In this document: positions 1 through 11,777 of the stretch, in pieces
Layout: each line of letters starts with the position of its first letter
Position numbering within the stretch: the first letter of the stretch is position 1
Source of the DNA: Cryptomeria japonica
Lineage: Eukaryota > Streptophyta > Pinopsida > Cupressales > Cupressaceae
Reading direction: 5' to 3'
Assembly (NCBI RefSeq): GCF_030272615.1
Contig: NC_081408.1
Coordinates: 614,597,976-614,661,975 of the forward strand
DNA length: 64,000 bases
Program-made: the position numbers and the translations under genes
The notes under the pieces: model-generated
Databases searched by the model: none
Told to the model about the DNA's origin: nothing
What the model saw: the letters and a program-made list of their open reading frames with translations, nothing else

Positions 1-367
1 TCCTTTGCATTCATAGTTTTAGCATCATTACTATAGGCATTTTCATTTCAATCATCTAGTAATTAGCTTTTGGATTAATCATAGCATGATAATCTAGTTT
101 CTTAGATCATGCATTTCATATCATTTTCATAATCAATCATGATCAAATTGCTACTCAACTCTTGAGTTGCCACTTTGGAGGTCATTGCTTCGCTGAGAGC
201 CAATCAATCCAACACCTTCAAGGTCCTCAAGAATAGAGGAAAATGGGACATTTCAAGGAAGGCTTATGGTTTGTATTTTTAATCTAGTTTTTAATTAAGC
301 TTTTCATTTATGTTTTATTGTCTCATTATATGTGTATGCCTTCTTATATACCACATTTTTAGCATCA
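1..367 (+). repeat. G1 5' LTR, 3' portion only
   Basis: Aligns base for base with 22690-23056 and ends in the same terminal agcatca. I count about 11 differences in 367 positions, roughly 97% identity. The upstream part of the LTR is outside the window. Confidence 0.93.
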
Positions 368-374
368 CATTAAT

Positions 375-393
375 TGGCACCCACCGTGGGGCC
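375..393 (+). other. G1 primer binding site (tRNA-Lys type)
   Basis: Seven bases after the LTR end lies TGGCACCCACCGTGGGGCC. It is complementary to the 3' end of plant tRNA-Lys(CUU) plus CCA with one clear mismatch (A for G at the fifth base) before diverging. This differs from the initiator-Met sites of the other elements in the window. Confidence 0.8.
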
Positions 394-534
394 TAGCCCC
401 TTTGATCTTTAACAAGTTTGCTTGCAGAAAATTTCATTGATAGGTTGATTAGCTCTTTCAGAGTGCAGATTAGCTCTCTTGGGCTCCCATATCGTGTTCT
501 TGGCCTCTATTGTAGCGTTTCGACACCTCAAATG

Positions 535-794
535 GCATTTTTGGTAGACTTCTCAACTCTGTTTTCATATTTTTCTATACTTTAGCGCTTTTAGTCTGTA
601 CTTTAGCAATTTTGGTATGTATTGTGACATTTTTGGTACATTTGTCAGTGTTTTCAGTCTGTTTGACAATGTTTTTGGTGTGCAGAACAACGCTCCTGGT
701 GTGCAGAGTAGCTTTTTGGGTCTATTTGGCAACATTCTTGGCACATATGATGGCGTTCTTGGTCAATTTGATGGTGTTTTCAATTTTTTATTTA
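535..794 (+). repeat. G1 leader 21-bp repeat block A
   Basis: From 585 on, nine consecutive 21-bp units can be laid out without indels, each with a core like TTTTTGGT followed by a variable half. One more unit is at 535-555. Because 21 is a multiple of 3, the block is open in more than one frame and reads as a hydrophobic 7-residue repeat. I do not believe this proves coding. Confidence 0.85.
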
Positions 795-1898
795 TTTTGC
801 AAATACTATATGTTGCATTCCTTATTTCTGCTTCTGGACCATTATTTTCCCGAACCTAATTTGTAGATTATTGGTTTTGCAGGTACTTATTTTGTTGTAA
901 AAGACCAGAGTCATAAACTATTTTGCCGTCAAAGAATGCAATATAAACTACTAACTTCGTTTGCAGCCATAGGATTTTGCACTTATTTTTGTTAAATTAG
1001 GCACATAGACTAATTACAATGGAAATGAACAAACATGTCTTATATGTTTTGATGATAGGTGAGTATTCTCTCACCTTTCTTAGGTGATCAGAAAGCCAGA
1101 CTCATCTTTTGCTTTCAATAATGCATATCTTTAGCGGGCCTGCCCTCCCGAGGAGCCTATAAGGTCAAAGCCATTAAGGCCGGTGAGAGGGGAACGACCC
1201 AAGTGGGAACGACTAATGCCAAGTACTCCAACCCATTATAAAATAAGCGCAATTTGATGAAAATCACCAACGACAGTGCTCGGGAATAGCTCTCCTTCGT
1301 ACCTTCGGGTATATCAAACCTTGGTTTTCAAGACTAGGAGACCTCTTAATTGAATTTATACCTTGACGAGCTGAACAAATCCCTTACTAGATCCAATTAA
1401 AAGTAGAAGCTACTCGGTTTACCTCTGAGCATTATTAAATTCTTAGTTCATGGAGGGGGGAAGAATCTCTCCTTAAGATACTCACCATATGTCCCTCTTG
1501 AGCGTATGTGCGAACTCCCCTTTTGAGACCTTATTTCTAGGCTCATAATGGGACTCCACTAGCTCTTGCAAAGGCAAAAACATGGGCGCCCTTTAGGGGG
1601 TGCCAAGGCTGTGTGAGTTGAAAGGGTACCAAGTTGTGGGCTAAGAACTAATCATGAAGCCAATCTCCTTAGGATAAACTGATTGATGTGTTTTCAATTG
1701 TTCAAAACCCGTGAAAACTTGGGCTTTCTTTAAAGCTTCTTGAACATACACTTTATGTGTCCTTTGGGACAAAAATACAATATGATTTTTGTATTTGTAA
1801 GTCAAGTCAAGATCTCATCCATTGAAATACAACAAACATTGAAAAATCAAACTTCAAATTGTCAAATTCACAAGTTTCACAACATATTAGCTCTTTCA
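795..1898. other. G1 leader, no gene seen
   Basis: No supportable ORF. A less AT-rich patch at about 1130-1340 and 1490-1640 interrupts the AT-rich leader. No recognisable structured RNA or repeat unit. It is interpreted as 5' untranslated leader of the gypsy RNA. Confidence 0.6.
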
Positions 1899-2526
1899 GT
1901 CCAAACAGTTGCATTCATAGTCTAAACAGTAGCTCTGTTGGTCCAAACAGTCGCACCTACGGTCCAAACAGTCGCATCTACAGTCCAAACAGTCACATTT
2001 AGAGTCCAAATGATCGCATTCAAAGTCCAAATAGTAGCTCTGTTGGTCCAAATAGTTGCACATACGATCCAAACAGTTTCATATACAGTCCAAATAGCAG
2101 CTCTGTCAGTCCAAACAGTCGCACTTACGGTCCAAACAGTCACACCTACAGTCCAAATAGTCGCATTTTCAGTCCAAACGTCAGCTCTCTTGGTATGAAT
2201 GTTAACTTTCTCATATTTCAACATTAACTCTCCAAGGTTGAGCAAATTAGAGCTTCTGGTCTAAACAACAGAGTTCTTAGTCTAAACAATAGAGTTCATG
2301 GTCTAAAAAACAAAGTTCTTAGTCTAAACAGTAGCTCTCTTGGTCTAAAGGTCAATTCCCTTGGTCTAATCAACAACTCTTGTGAGTTGAATGTCAATTT
2401 GCTCATGCTGCAACATTAGATCTCCTAGTTTGTACTTGTTAGGTCTAAATATAAGTTCTCTGAGTCTAAAAATTATAAATTTGGGTCAAAATTGCAATCT
2501 CCTAAGTTCAAACACATAATTTGCTG
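1899..2526 (+). repeat. G1 leader 21-bp repeat block B/C
   Basis: Fourteen gap-free 21-bp units at 1899-2192 (unit gtccaaacagtcgcacctacg and variants), six at 2259-2384 (gtctaaacaacagagttctta type) and four decayed ones at 2443-2526, with weak units between. Both strands are open for about 90-107 codons and give 7-residue repeats. The phase is kept across most of 630 bp. The consensus differs from blocks A and D, but the period is the same. Confidence 0.88.
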
Positions 2527-2575
2527 AGTATACACATCATTATTTTGAACTTTAGAGTCACTGCATTGCAAAATA

Positions 2576-2722
2576 GCATTTTTGGTTAGTATAGTAGCAT
2601 TTTTGGTCCGTTGTTCAGCATTTTTGGTAAGTATAGCAACGTTTCTGGTAAGTTTGTCAGTGTTTCTAGTCAGTATAGTAGAGTTCCTAGTCATTTTGTT
2701 AGCGTTTCTGGTAAACTACATC
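2576..2722 (+). repeat. G1 leader 21-bp repeat block D
   Basis: Seven gap-free 21-bp units with the core GCATTTTTGGT or GTTTCTGGT, clearly the same unit type as block A about 2 kb upstream and in the same orientation. Confidence 0.87.
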
Positions 2723-3228
2723 AAAATCAGAAAACAAAAACAACCCATTTCTCAGATAGTCAAACATAGAGACGAGGTCATCTTCTTGGGTCATTCAATT
2801 AGGTTATCTTCTATCAAAACAGATTCAAGAGCTAGACACACTAAAGGTTCTCAAGTATTCACCTCAAACAAGTTAAAGATCTAACACCTTAAAGTGCAAC
2901 ATCACATTTTATTTGATAAATTGATCATTCAAACATAGTTTCTCATCAGGATCTATCATCCTTTATCATGAAACTACAACGCTTGATCAAAATAAGCTCA
3001 TTCTTTATGATAGGATATATCGTTCTTATTGAACTTGGTCATATCAAAAATCACAAAATTTGCACTCCAAAACTAAGATCAAAAAACTTGCCAACAAACA
3101 AATACTTGAAAAGATAATTTCCTCAACAATTGATCACTTAGTTGTGACACATTACACAAGATTTAAATCTCACAAAAACATTCAAAACATGTGTATGCCC
3201 GTTCTAACCAGGGCTCAGAGATGAAAGA
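2723..3228. other. G1 leader end, no gene seen
   Basis: AT-rich spacer between the last 21-bp repeat and the first gag reading frame. I see no motif I can name. Confidence 0.5.
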
Positions 3229-4882
3229 TTGCAGAAACATAAACATAAACATTTTGAAATAATTGAAGATTATAGAAATATGGAATATGTTGAAGAGGAA
3301 ATAACAGAACAACATGTCAGAGACATCAAAAAAGATCCTCAATTTGATAAATTTATGCAGAAAATATTGGAGAGAGAAAAAGAAAAATATTTCCTAATGT
3401 TAGCAAAATCTGGTGCTAAACTCCCCCAAGATTTTGATGTGAACAAAGCGACACAAAAGAGAAGTGACCCCCCCTTAATAACAAACAATATGAGGATATT
3501 TTTGGTCTCAAACTCAATGACACGTCAATTCCTAGTAACACCAGAACCAATGAGGAAACTTACATTCCCAAAAGGGATGATGTGGATATTCTAAATAACG
3601 TTCAATCCAATGAGGATATAAGAAGGGGTAGAGATGATACAAGAGGAGATCAAGATCCTCCTAGAATGCAAAATCATGGTTATACAAGAACATATCATGT
3701 TGATAACACTATCACAACTGTCACACGACAAATACAAACACTGCAAACACAAATTCAAGATATGCAGAGAGGAAATGTTAGAAGATACTCACTTCAAGAA
3801 ATCTGTCCTTATCAGTTCGACAAAAATCTAAACATGATACCATTTCCTATAGGTTTTTGAAAATCCTAGATACAAAAAATATGATGGAAGCACTGATCCC
3901 CAAGATCATATACGAGAATTTTTCACAATGAGTATGGAGTTTGCACATGAGGATGCCTACTTGATGAGATTATTTCCAAAAAGCTTAACTAGACTAGTTA
4001 TGGAATGGTTCTCCAAACTTACACCTAGAATCAAATCATTCTCAGAATTGGTGGATAAGTTTGTTTCACAATACTCTTACAACATACAACATGAAGTAAC
4101 AATGCTAGATCTATGTAACGCCAAACAAAAGAGAACCTTTCATGACATTTTTATAAAGATGGAGATGGTTAGCTTCACGATAACCTTGCACAGTGCTAGA
4201 GTATGAAAAAATGGACATATTCATCGACAACCTAAATGATCAAATAAGTTATCATCTAAAAATGCAAGGACATCAAAATTTTGGAAAGATGATTGATAAT
4301 GGAATCAAAATGGAGGAAGCCGTGATAAAGAAGGGTGAGTTGAAAATATACAAAGAAGGAGTTCACCCTCCTAACAACAGTAACAACAACAACAACAATG
4401 ATAAGCCAAAGTTTTGGAATAGAAATCGTAATGTCGTCAACGATGGGATAGTGGATAACAACAATGTGAAACCAAAACAACCAGTTTTTAATTTATCCAA
4501 TCACTCAGCAGTGGCTCAACAAAACAACAATCACCGAAAAGAAATTATCAAAAATATCTTTCAAAGACAATTTATAAACATTGGTGAACCCCTTGGATCT
4601 ACATTAAAAATGCTTCTTGCAAAATAAATTGATTACTTTACCAGAAGAAAGAAACTTTGAACCAAAGGTAAAACCTGCTTGGTGGAATGACAACCATTAT
4701 TATGATTTTCATCAAAACAAAGGACACCAAACAAATGCTTGTCAATGATTAAAACATGTCATCCAAGATTTGATTGATAGTGGAGTGATAACTATGGATG
4801 GACATACAACAAACAAATCTCACACAACTTTCAAAACTCCGCTTGCTAACTATGAGAAGGGTGAGTCATCAATAGGGCAGAA
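3229..4882 (+). pseudogene. gag: G1 gag (Retrotrans_gag), frameshifted, split by C1
   Basis: Capsid-type gag of a Tat-lineage gypsy element. The reading moves through several frames: 3229-3594 (charged N-terminal part), 3582-3860 (basic and Gln-rich), about 3866-4206 and 4193-4627. The recognisable core is in the third piece: a YDGSTDPQDHIREF block, then LMRLFPKSL, MEWFSKL and FVSQYSYNIQ, as in plant Retrotrans_gag domains. The fourth piece has FIDNLNDQISYHLKMQ and an Asn-rich run at about 4375-4402. At 4690-4760 a degenerate His/Cys motif (YYDFHQNKGHQTNAC) is followed by an in-frame stop and IQDLIDSGVI, the usual link to protease. The frame opens at a TTG, so the true start is unknown. C1 interrupts the end at 4883. 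At least three frameshifts; non-functional. Confidence 0.85.
4878..4882. repeat. C1 left target duplication (cagaa)
   Basis: cagaa precedes the C1 5' LTR and tagaa (10983-10987) follows its 3' LTR; one mismatch. The flanks rejoin into one G1 gag-protease reading frame. Confidence 0.75.
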
Positions 4883-5944
4883 TGCTGGTATTTTGGTATG
4901 GTTTTGTCATTGATGTCAACACCTACTAAAAACAAGCACTTTGGAGATCCAACAACATTCACCAGCAAGCAAGTAACTATTGCAACAGTTACTGGTATAT
5001 GATTCATCGGCAGGATATAATGTTCACTGGTACCTGGAATGATATGGAAGACACTTGGTAATGTCGAAGAAATCATGTGGACACTTTGATTTGAAGAATT
5101 GATCATTGGTATATTCATATTTTCATATTTGCTTTTACCGGCAAATAGGTCCAGGTTATCTAGGGTTACACTGGCAGGTTTATCTTTTCCAGATCAACAT
5201 GGCATGCTATGGAGATGATTTATTATTGATGTAAATGCATTAAGCCAACATGTTTAATCAGTTATTGCATCGGATATTATATTGTATGTAAAATGATTTT
5301 ATTGTAATATCTTGTAGAGCTAACCTACTAAAACTGGTCTTAGGTTATGATATAAATGTAAGATCTTATTTGTAAAGATCAAGTGTGGAATGCAAAAAAG
5401 AATTGAGTAAAGGTATATGCGAGATTAAGAAGAGGAATACACGAAGACATCATTTGAAGGTGAAGCTAGGTTTTTGTATAAGCATATCATCATTACACTG
5501 ATACTGAATCCAACATATGAAGATGCTATTTTGTGTAGTACATTCTTATTGGATTTAACCATCCAACTGTAGTCAGTGTGACTCCCATTTATGTGATTGA
5601 GCAGTGAGCTCTAGGCTGTTGGCCTTTCTGCATGTGCAGACCCCATTTATGTACACTTACTATCTGCAGTAGTATCATTTGATTGTGGGTAAGGTTTCCC
5701 ACCGTGGTTTTTCCCCTTACAGGGTTTCCACGTACAAATATTGGTGTTATGTGTTGTGGATGACTTTATGTTTATGTTTCATGCATTAATACTTACCGGT
5801 ATAGCAATTTACTGTTAACACTGTCTACCGACATACTTAACTGGTTTACCAGTATTAAGCATTAAGTTGGTTAATTGGTTTTTGGTTTGAATTTATTAGA
5901 CAACTGATTCAGTCCCCCCTCTCAGTTGTCTTTGGGACCTAACA
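4883..5944 (+). repeat. C1 5' LTR
   Basis: Starts TGCTGGTATT (TGTTGG in the 3' copy) and ends GGGACCTAACA directly before the primer site. Same length as the 3' copy, no indels. Contains the conserved LTR hairpin at 5703-5732. Confidence 0.95.
5703..5732 (+). promoter_or_regulatory. Conserved LTR hairpin, C1 copy
   Basis: Outer stem CGTGG/CCACG, a T5 and T3 internal loop, inner stem CCC/GGG and a small loop. The 3' LTR copy (10741-10770) has CCATG instead of CCACG. The same fold is seen in the LTRs of X, E2, E3 and E5. Function unknown; it sits in the downstream part of the LTR. Confidence 0.6.
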
Positions 5945-5946
5945 AT

Positions 5947-5958
5947 TGGTATCAGAGC
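5947..5958 (+). other. C1 primer binding site (initiator Met)
   Basis: TGGTATCAGAGC, the standard plant initiator tRNA-Met site, two bases after the LTR end. Confidence 0.95.
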
Positions 5959-6000
5959 AAAGTCCTCTTTTGCAGAAGTTTAACAACTTGAGGAGATCCA

Positions 6001-9000
6001 ATGTCTACTAATTACTTCAGGAAGGACAATCCTAAACTTGATGGAACTAACTATGGGATATGGAAGATCAGAATGGAGACACATCTGAATTGCATTGGTA
6101 AAGACATCTGGGAAGTTACTAAGAATGGTTATACTGCTGCTGTAGCTGGTCAGATTGCTCCAACTACTTTAGCCAAAGATGAAGAGAATGATTGCAAAGC
6201 AAGAGAAACACTTTTGAGCGCATTATCATATCAACAAGTCATGGGATTATCAGATAGGTCTACTGCTAAAGCTATTTGGGATCATTTGGAAACACTAAAT
6301 GAAGGAGATTCCACAGTCAAGATTGCAAAACTTGAAAGCTTCTAAGTCAGGTATGAACATTTGAAAATGGAAGAAGATGAAAGGATTTCTGCTTTTATGG
6401 AAAGAGTAAATGAAATTGTTTTGGGTATTAAATGTTGTGGAGGAACCTTGAGTGAGGATGAAATTGTTTCAAAAATCTTAAGAGGATTGCCACTGGCATA
6501 TAAAATGAAGGTTACTGCTATAAATGAGTTAAGAACAATGCCTAATACATCAGTAACTAGGGATACATTGATTGGTAAACTTTCAGCCTTTGAAATTGAG
6601 GAATTTGGTCCTGTTGCTACTATAAAAACTGATTTAGCCTTTAAAGCATCAACATCATTTGCTCCATCATTTGACAAATCAGACTAGAGAGCCTTTTATG
6701 CAAGAGAACTTGAAGAAACCAGAAAGGAGAATGAAGAGCTTGAAGAACTTGAAGAACTATTTGCAAGAAAAATGCCAAAAGGTCCAATTGGAAGTAAGTA
6801 TGAAGGTAAAGCACCCTTTAAATGTTTTAACTGCAATAAGATTGGTCATATGGCTTCAAGATGCCCTGATAGACATGCTAGACTAAGAGAAGAAGCTAGA
6901 AGAACATACAAGCCTTATCCTAAATATCAGAGTTACAGATTTAAGAAGAACAAAGACAAATCTTGTTACATTGTTGATGAAGGTGTGACTGATGATTCTA
7001 ATGAGGATCCAACAGACAATGGATGGGTTTTTGTTGCTATAACAGAAGATCAACCGGTACCTACTACTCAACTGGTAGAACAAGCCCTAGCAGCCAAAGT
7101 TGAAACAAAGGATGAATGGATCATTGACTCAGGATGCTCACATCACATGACTGGAGACAAAGGTAAATTCTTGAACTTTCAAGAATACAATGGAGGTTTG
7201 ATAAGATTTGGAGATGACAAAGCTTGTTCAATCAAAGGTAAGGGTTCAATATCTCTTGATGGTAAGCATAACACTGACAATGTCTACTATGTTGAAGGAT
7301 TAAAGCATAATCTTTTAAGTGTTGGTCAATTAGTTGAGAAAGGATTTTAGTTACAATTTAAAAATGGAAAATGCAAAATCATGAATAGAATTGGTTTGGA
7401 AATTGCAACCGGTAATCAGACTAGAGGTAATATCTTTCATTTGAATAACAGTGAAAAGGCATGCTTAATTGCACATATAGATGAAAGTTGGTTATGGCAT
7501 AAGAGACTGTGTCATGTAAACTTTGATTGCATGGTAAAAATTAGTACTTCTAAGGCAGTTAGAGATCTACCTAAAATTGTGAAGCCTCAGAATACAATTT
7601 GTAAGGAATGTCAATTTGGAAAACAAGTTAGAGCTAGTTTCACAAGTATTCCAGAAAAATCCAATAATGCTCTTGATTTAATTCACACTGATTTATGTGG
7701 TCCAACTAGAACTAAAAACTTACAAGGTGATAGATATTTCATGCTAATTATTGATGATTATTCTAGAATGTGTTGGGTTACTTTTCTCAGAGAAAAATCA
7801 GAAGCACTTGGGAAGTTCAAACTGTTCAAAGCAATGGTTGAGAATGAAACCGGTAAGAAAATCAAGTGTTTAAGATCAGATCAAGGAGGAAAATTCACAT
7901 CTAAGGTCTTTAATACATTCTGTGAAGTGAATGGAATCATAAGACAATTATCAACACCCCGGACACCACAACAGAATGGAGTTGTTGAAAGGAAAAACAA
8001 AACTATCTTGGATGCAGCAAGAAGTATGTTATCAGAAGAAAATCTACCACATGTGTATTGGAGAGAGGTAGTTAGTACTGCTGTCTATACATTCAACAAA
8101 GTTCACATCAAAGGTGAAACCGGTAAGACCCCTCATGAACTATGGTTTGGTAATACTCCTACTCTTAAGTATTTTAGAATTTTTGGAAGTAAATGTTATA
8201 TTAGAAAAGATGAGTATATTGGCAAATTTGATCCTAGAAGTGATGAAGAAATATTTCTTGGTTATTCATCTAAGAGTAAGGCAGATAGATGTTTCAATAA
8301 GAGATTGCAGAAAATGGATTATTCTTGGCTTTTGTAGCTCACAAGGACTACAAAGTTTATCAAATGGATATTAAATGTGCATTTTTGAATGGAGATCTTG
8401 AAGAGGAAGTATATATTGAACAACCTGATGGATTTTCTTTGATAGATGACAATGATATGGTTTGCAGGTTAAGAAAAGCTCTGTATGGATTAAAACAAGC
8501 TCCAAGAGCTTGGTATGCGAGGTTGGATAAGTATCTTTTAAAGATTGGTTTTACTAAAGGAAATGCAGATAGCAATTTATATTACAAAATAACTAATGAT
8601 GACATCTTGATTATTGAAGTCTTTATTGATGATATAATCTTTGGAGGAGAAGATGGATTATGTAAGGAATTTTCTATTAAAATGCAGCAAGAATTTGAAA
8701 TGTCTATGATTGGAGTGATAAAATTCTTTTTAGGATTGCAGATTTCACAGACTGATAAAGGTATATTTTTGAGTCAATCCAAGTACTTGAGAGAATTACT
8801 AAAGAAATTTGGGATGAAGAACTCTAAACCGGTAAGCACACCTATGACTACAAATGACAAATTATCTCAAAGGGATGAATCTACACCTGTTAATCCAATT
8901 AGATACAAATCTATGATAGGAGGTTTGCTGTATTTGACACAAACCAGACTTGATATCATGAATGTAGTATGTATTGTTTCTAGATTTCAAAGTAATCCTA

Positions 9001-9575
9001 GGGAAAATCATGAATCAACAGTAAAAAGGATTTTCCGGTACCTTCAAGGCACAACAAATCTTGGATTATGGTATCCTAGAGATGAAATTTTTGATCTATG
9101 TGCATACACAGATGCAAATTGGGCAGGAGATGTGGATGATAGAAAAAGTACCACTGGAGGAGCATTCTTTCTTGGAAAGAGATTAGTTTCTTGGTTGAGT
9201 AAGAAACATAGTTGTACATCTTTATCAATAGTAGAATCAGAATATGTTGCAGCAGCAACTAACTGTACACAGGTACTATGGCTTAAACAAATGTTGAAAG
9301 ACATAAAGGTAAAATGCAAGGAACCTATTACTATATATTGTGATAACACTACAACAATAGATATATCTAAGAATCCGGTATTACATTCTAAAACAAAACA
9401 TGTTTCTATCAAACTGAATTTTCTAAGGGAAAAAGTTGAAGAAAAAGAGATAAAACTGGTTTATGTGAATACTAGAGAACAACTTGCAGATATTTTCATA
9501 AAACCTTTGCCTAAGGAAACTTTTGAATATCACAGAGATCAGATTGGAGTCATACCACCACCGGTAGAGACTTAG
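6001..9575 (+). pseudogene. gag-pol: C1 gag-pol polyprotein, stops and internal deletion
   Basis: Starts at ATG 6001, 57 bases after the 5' LTR. One frame runs to 8337 with in-frame stops at 6343, 6685 and 7348. Order: copia gag (NYGIWKIRMETHL near the start), one zinc knuckle CFNCNKIGHMASRC (about 6826), protease with WIIDSGCSHHMTGD (about 7117), GAG-pre-integrase (WLWHKRLCHVNFD), and integrase with HTDLCGP, LRSDQGG and NGVVERKN supplying the D, D and E residues. At about 8310-8330 the frame jumps: integrase C-terminus and RT fingers are missing, and RT resumes at YQMDIKCAFLNG. RT palm has [11 protein letters not shown] and FIDDIIFG. RNase H has AYTDANWAGDVDDRKST and the usual C-terminal LADIFIKPLPK. 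By comparison with E3 the lost piece is roughly 680 bp. All three stops are one C-to-T change from a Gln codon. Confidence 0.93.
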
Positions 9576-9908
9576 ATAGTTGATGATTGTCATCAACCGA
9601 CAGAATTAAAAAGACAAATATTTTATTCCGGTCTTTGATGAGGAAGCTACTTCTCAAGGGGAGTAGTTGGTATTTTGTATGAACTTGATTTTTGTAACTT
9701 TGGCATTTGATGTCAAAGGGGGAGAGATATCTATGGAAAAACACATTATATTTTTGAGGAGAGATTGGTATTGAAAATAAATCTTTGGATAAACTCATGT
9801 TGCTCCCAGGGGGAGAGATTATTGTTTAGGAGATTGTTGGTTTTTGGTATTTGGCATTTCTGTTTTGGCACTTTGATGGTTTTTCCATCTTCTGTTGCCA
9901 TCAATGCC
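9576..9908 (+). other. C1 3' untranslated region
   Basis: No gene. Contains several GGGGGAG tracts (about 9655, 9715 and 9805) besides the one adjoining the LTR. They look like decayed extra polypurine tracts. Confidence 0.6.
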
Positions 9909-9920
9909 AAAGGGGGAGAT
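9909..9920 (+). other. C1 polypurine tract
   Basis: AAAGGGGGAGAT immediately before the 3' LTR TGTTGG; plus-strand primer position. Confidence 0.9.
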
Positions 9921-10982
9921 TGTTGGTATTTTGGTATGGTTTTGTCATTGATGTCAACACCTACTGAAAACAAACACTTTGGAGATCCAGCAACATTCAC
10001 CGACAAGCAAGTAACTATTGCAACAGTTACTAATATATGATTCACCGGTAGGATATAATGTTCACTGGTACCTAGAATGATATGGAATATACTTGGTAAT
10101 GTCAAAGACATCGTGTGGACAATTTGATTTAAAGAATTGATCATTGGTATATTCATATTTGCATATTTGCTTTTACCAGCAAATAGGTCCAAGTTATCTA
10201 GGGTTACACCGACAGGTTTATCTTTTCCAGATTAGCATGGCACGCTATGGAGATGATTTATTATTGATGTAAATGCATTAAGACAACATGTTTAATCAGT
10301 TATTGCATCAGATATTATATTGTATGTAAAATGATTTTATTGTAATATCTTGTAGAGCTGACCTACTAAAACTGGTCTTAGGTTATGATATAAATGTAAG
10401 ATCTTATTTGTAAAGATCAAGTGTGGAATGCGAAAAAGAATTGAGTAAAGGTATATGCGAGATTAAGCAGAGGAATACACGAAGACATCATTTGAAGGTG
10501 AAGCTAGGTTTTTGTATAAGCATATCAACATTACACCGGTACTGAATCCAACATATGAAGATGCTATTTTATGCAGTACATTCTTATTGGATTTAACCAT
10601 CCAACTGTAGTCAGTGTGACTCCCATTTATGTGATTGAGCAGTGAGCTCTAGGCTGTTGGCCTTTCTGCATGTGCAGACCCCATTTATGTACACTTACTA
10701 TCTGTAGTAGTATCATCTGATTGTGGGTAAGGTTTCCCACCGTGGTTTTTCCCCTTACAGGGTTTCCATGTACAAATATTGGTGTTATATGTTGTGGATG
10801 ACTTTATGTTTATGTTTCATGCATTAATACTTACCGGTATAGCAATTTAATGTTAACACTGTCTATCGGCATACTTAACTGGTTTACCAGTATTAAGCAT
10901 TAAGTTGGTTAATTGGTTTTTGGTTTGAATTTATTAGACAACTGATTCAGCCCCCCCTCTCAGTTGTCTCCGGGACCTAACA
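9921..10982 (+). repeat. C1 3' LTR
   Basis: 1062 bp, gap-free match to 4883-5944. Ends ...ACCTAACA and is followed by the tagaa target copy. Confidence 0.95.
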
Positions 10983-11777
10983 TAGAATGGTAATGGTAAA
11001 GCAAAGGTAAACTATGCTCATGCATATGACAATGTGGTAAATGTGATTGTGGTTAAAGAGCAACAACATCAAGAACCCGCTCATGTTATCACACGAAGCA
11101 AAGCCAAAGTGGTTTTGCTGGGTCCTACAAAAAACACGTCATCCACTACAAAACAATACAATGTAGTGGATCAATTACAGAAAACACCTACACAAATATC
11201 CATCTTAGAACTTTTAAAGCTTTCACGCGAACACAAAGAAATTTTAGAAAGAGCATTAGTCGATACAATAGTATCCAAATATCTTGATATAGATCAATTC
11301 CAAACCATGGTGGGACACCTCATAACCCCTCACTGCTTATCATTTACCGAAGAAGATGACATGTCCTTGCAACATCCCCATAACGCTACCTTGTATATTG
11401 AAGTCCTCATTCACAAGACGCGCGTTAAACGTGTCCTAATAGATGGTGGACCTGGTTTAAATATTTTCTCATTGAGTCTTGTCTATGCTCTAGGTTATTA
11501 TAAAGATATAGTTGATCCCCAAAAAAAGATCACCATCAAAGCATATGATGAAGAAGAATGTTCCTCTAAAGGAATTGTGATATTACCCATCAGAGTGGGA
11601 CCTTTGCAAAAAGACACAACATGCCAAGTTCTAGATTTGGACTTATCATACAACATACACTTGGGAAGACCATGGATACATGACATACAAGCTATTCCAT
11701 CCACATATCATCAGTGCCTAAAGTTTCCCTACAATGGGCAGAAAATCTTGATCTCGGCAGATTCAAATCCATTTTAG
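10983..11777 (+). pseudogene. pro: G1 protease region (gypsy aspartic protease)
   Basis: Continuation of the G1 gag frame after C1: open from the C1 junction to the stop at 11775. A VITRSKAK segment near the start and the ILELLKLSREHKEIL segment are typical of the gag-protease linker in plant gypsy elements. The retropepsin-like core is VLIDGGPGLNIFSLSL at about 11440-11490, with Gly replacing the usual Thr/Ser of the active triad. This IDGG form is common in Tat-lineage elements, so the change may be ancestral rather than a defect. It ends LGRPWIHDIQAIPSTYHQCLKF, as in relatives. The stretch has no internal stop, but it is cut off from gag by C1 and from RT by stops. Confidence 0.85.

Larger units (their letters stand above)
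4883..10982 (+). mobile_element. C1: Ty1-copia LTR retrotransposon nested in G1
   Basis: Two LTRs of exactly 1062 bp each (4883-5944 and 9921-10982) enclose an initiator-Met primer site, one gag-pol frame and a GGGGGA polypurine tract. The LTRs differ at about 46 positions by eye, about 38 of them transitions. Pol motifs (FIDDIIFG in RT, NGVVERKN in integrase, terminal copia RNase H) and the PPT-LTR junction AGGGGGAGATTGTTGG place it near the SIRE/Tork-type copia elements. It has lost an internal piece between integrase and RT and carries three in-frame stops, so it cannot act by itself. Confidence 0.95.

Noticed and set aside
1130-1340. Less AT-rich leader stretch as a host exon or structured RNA gene
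   Set aside because: No frame, no cloverleaf or other fold I could write down; it lies in the G1 leader.
1922-2245. Reverse ORF with a WTVxATV 7-residue repeat as a real protein
   Set aside because: Both strands are open because the unit is 21 bp. No codon evidence favours either, so it is listed only as repeat.
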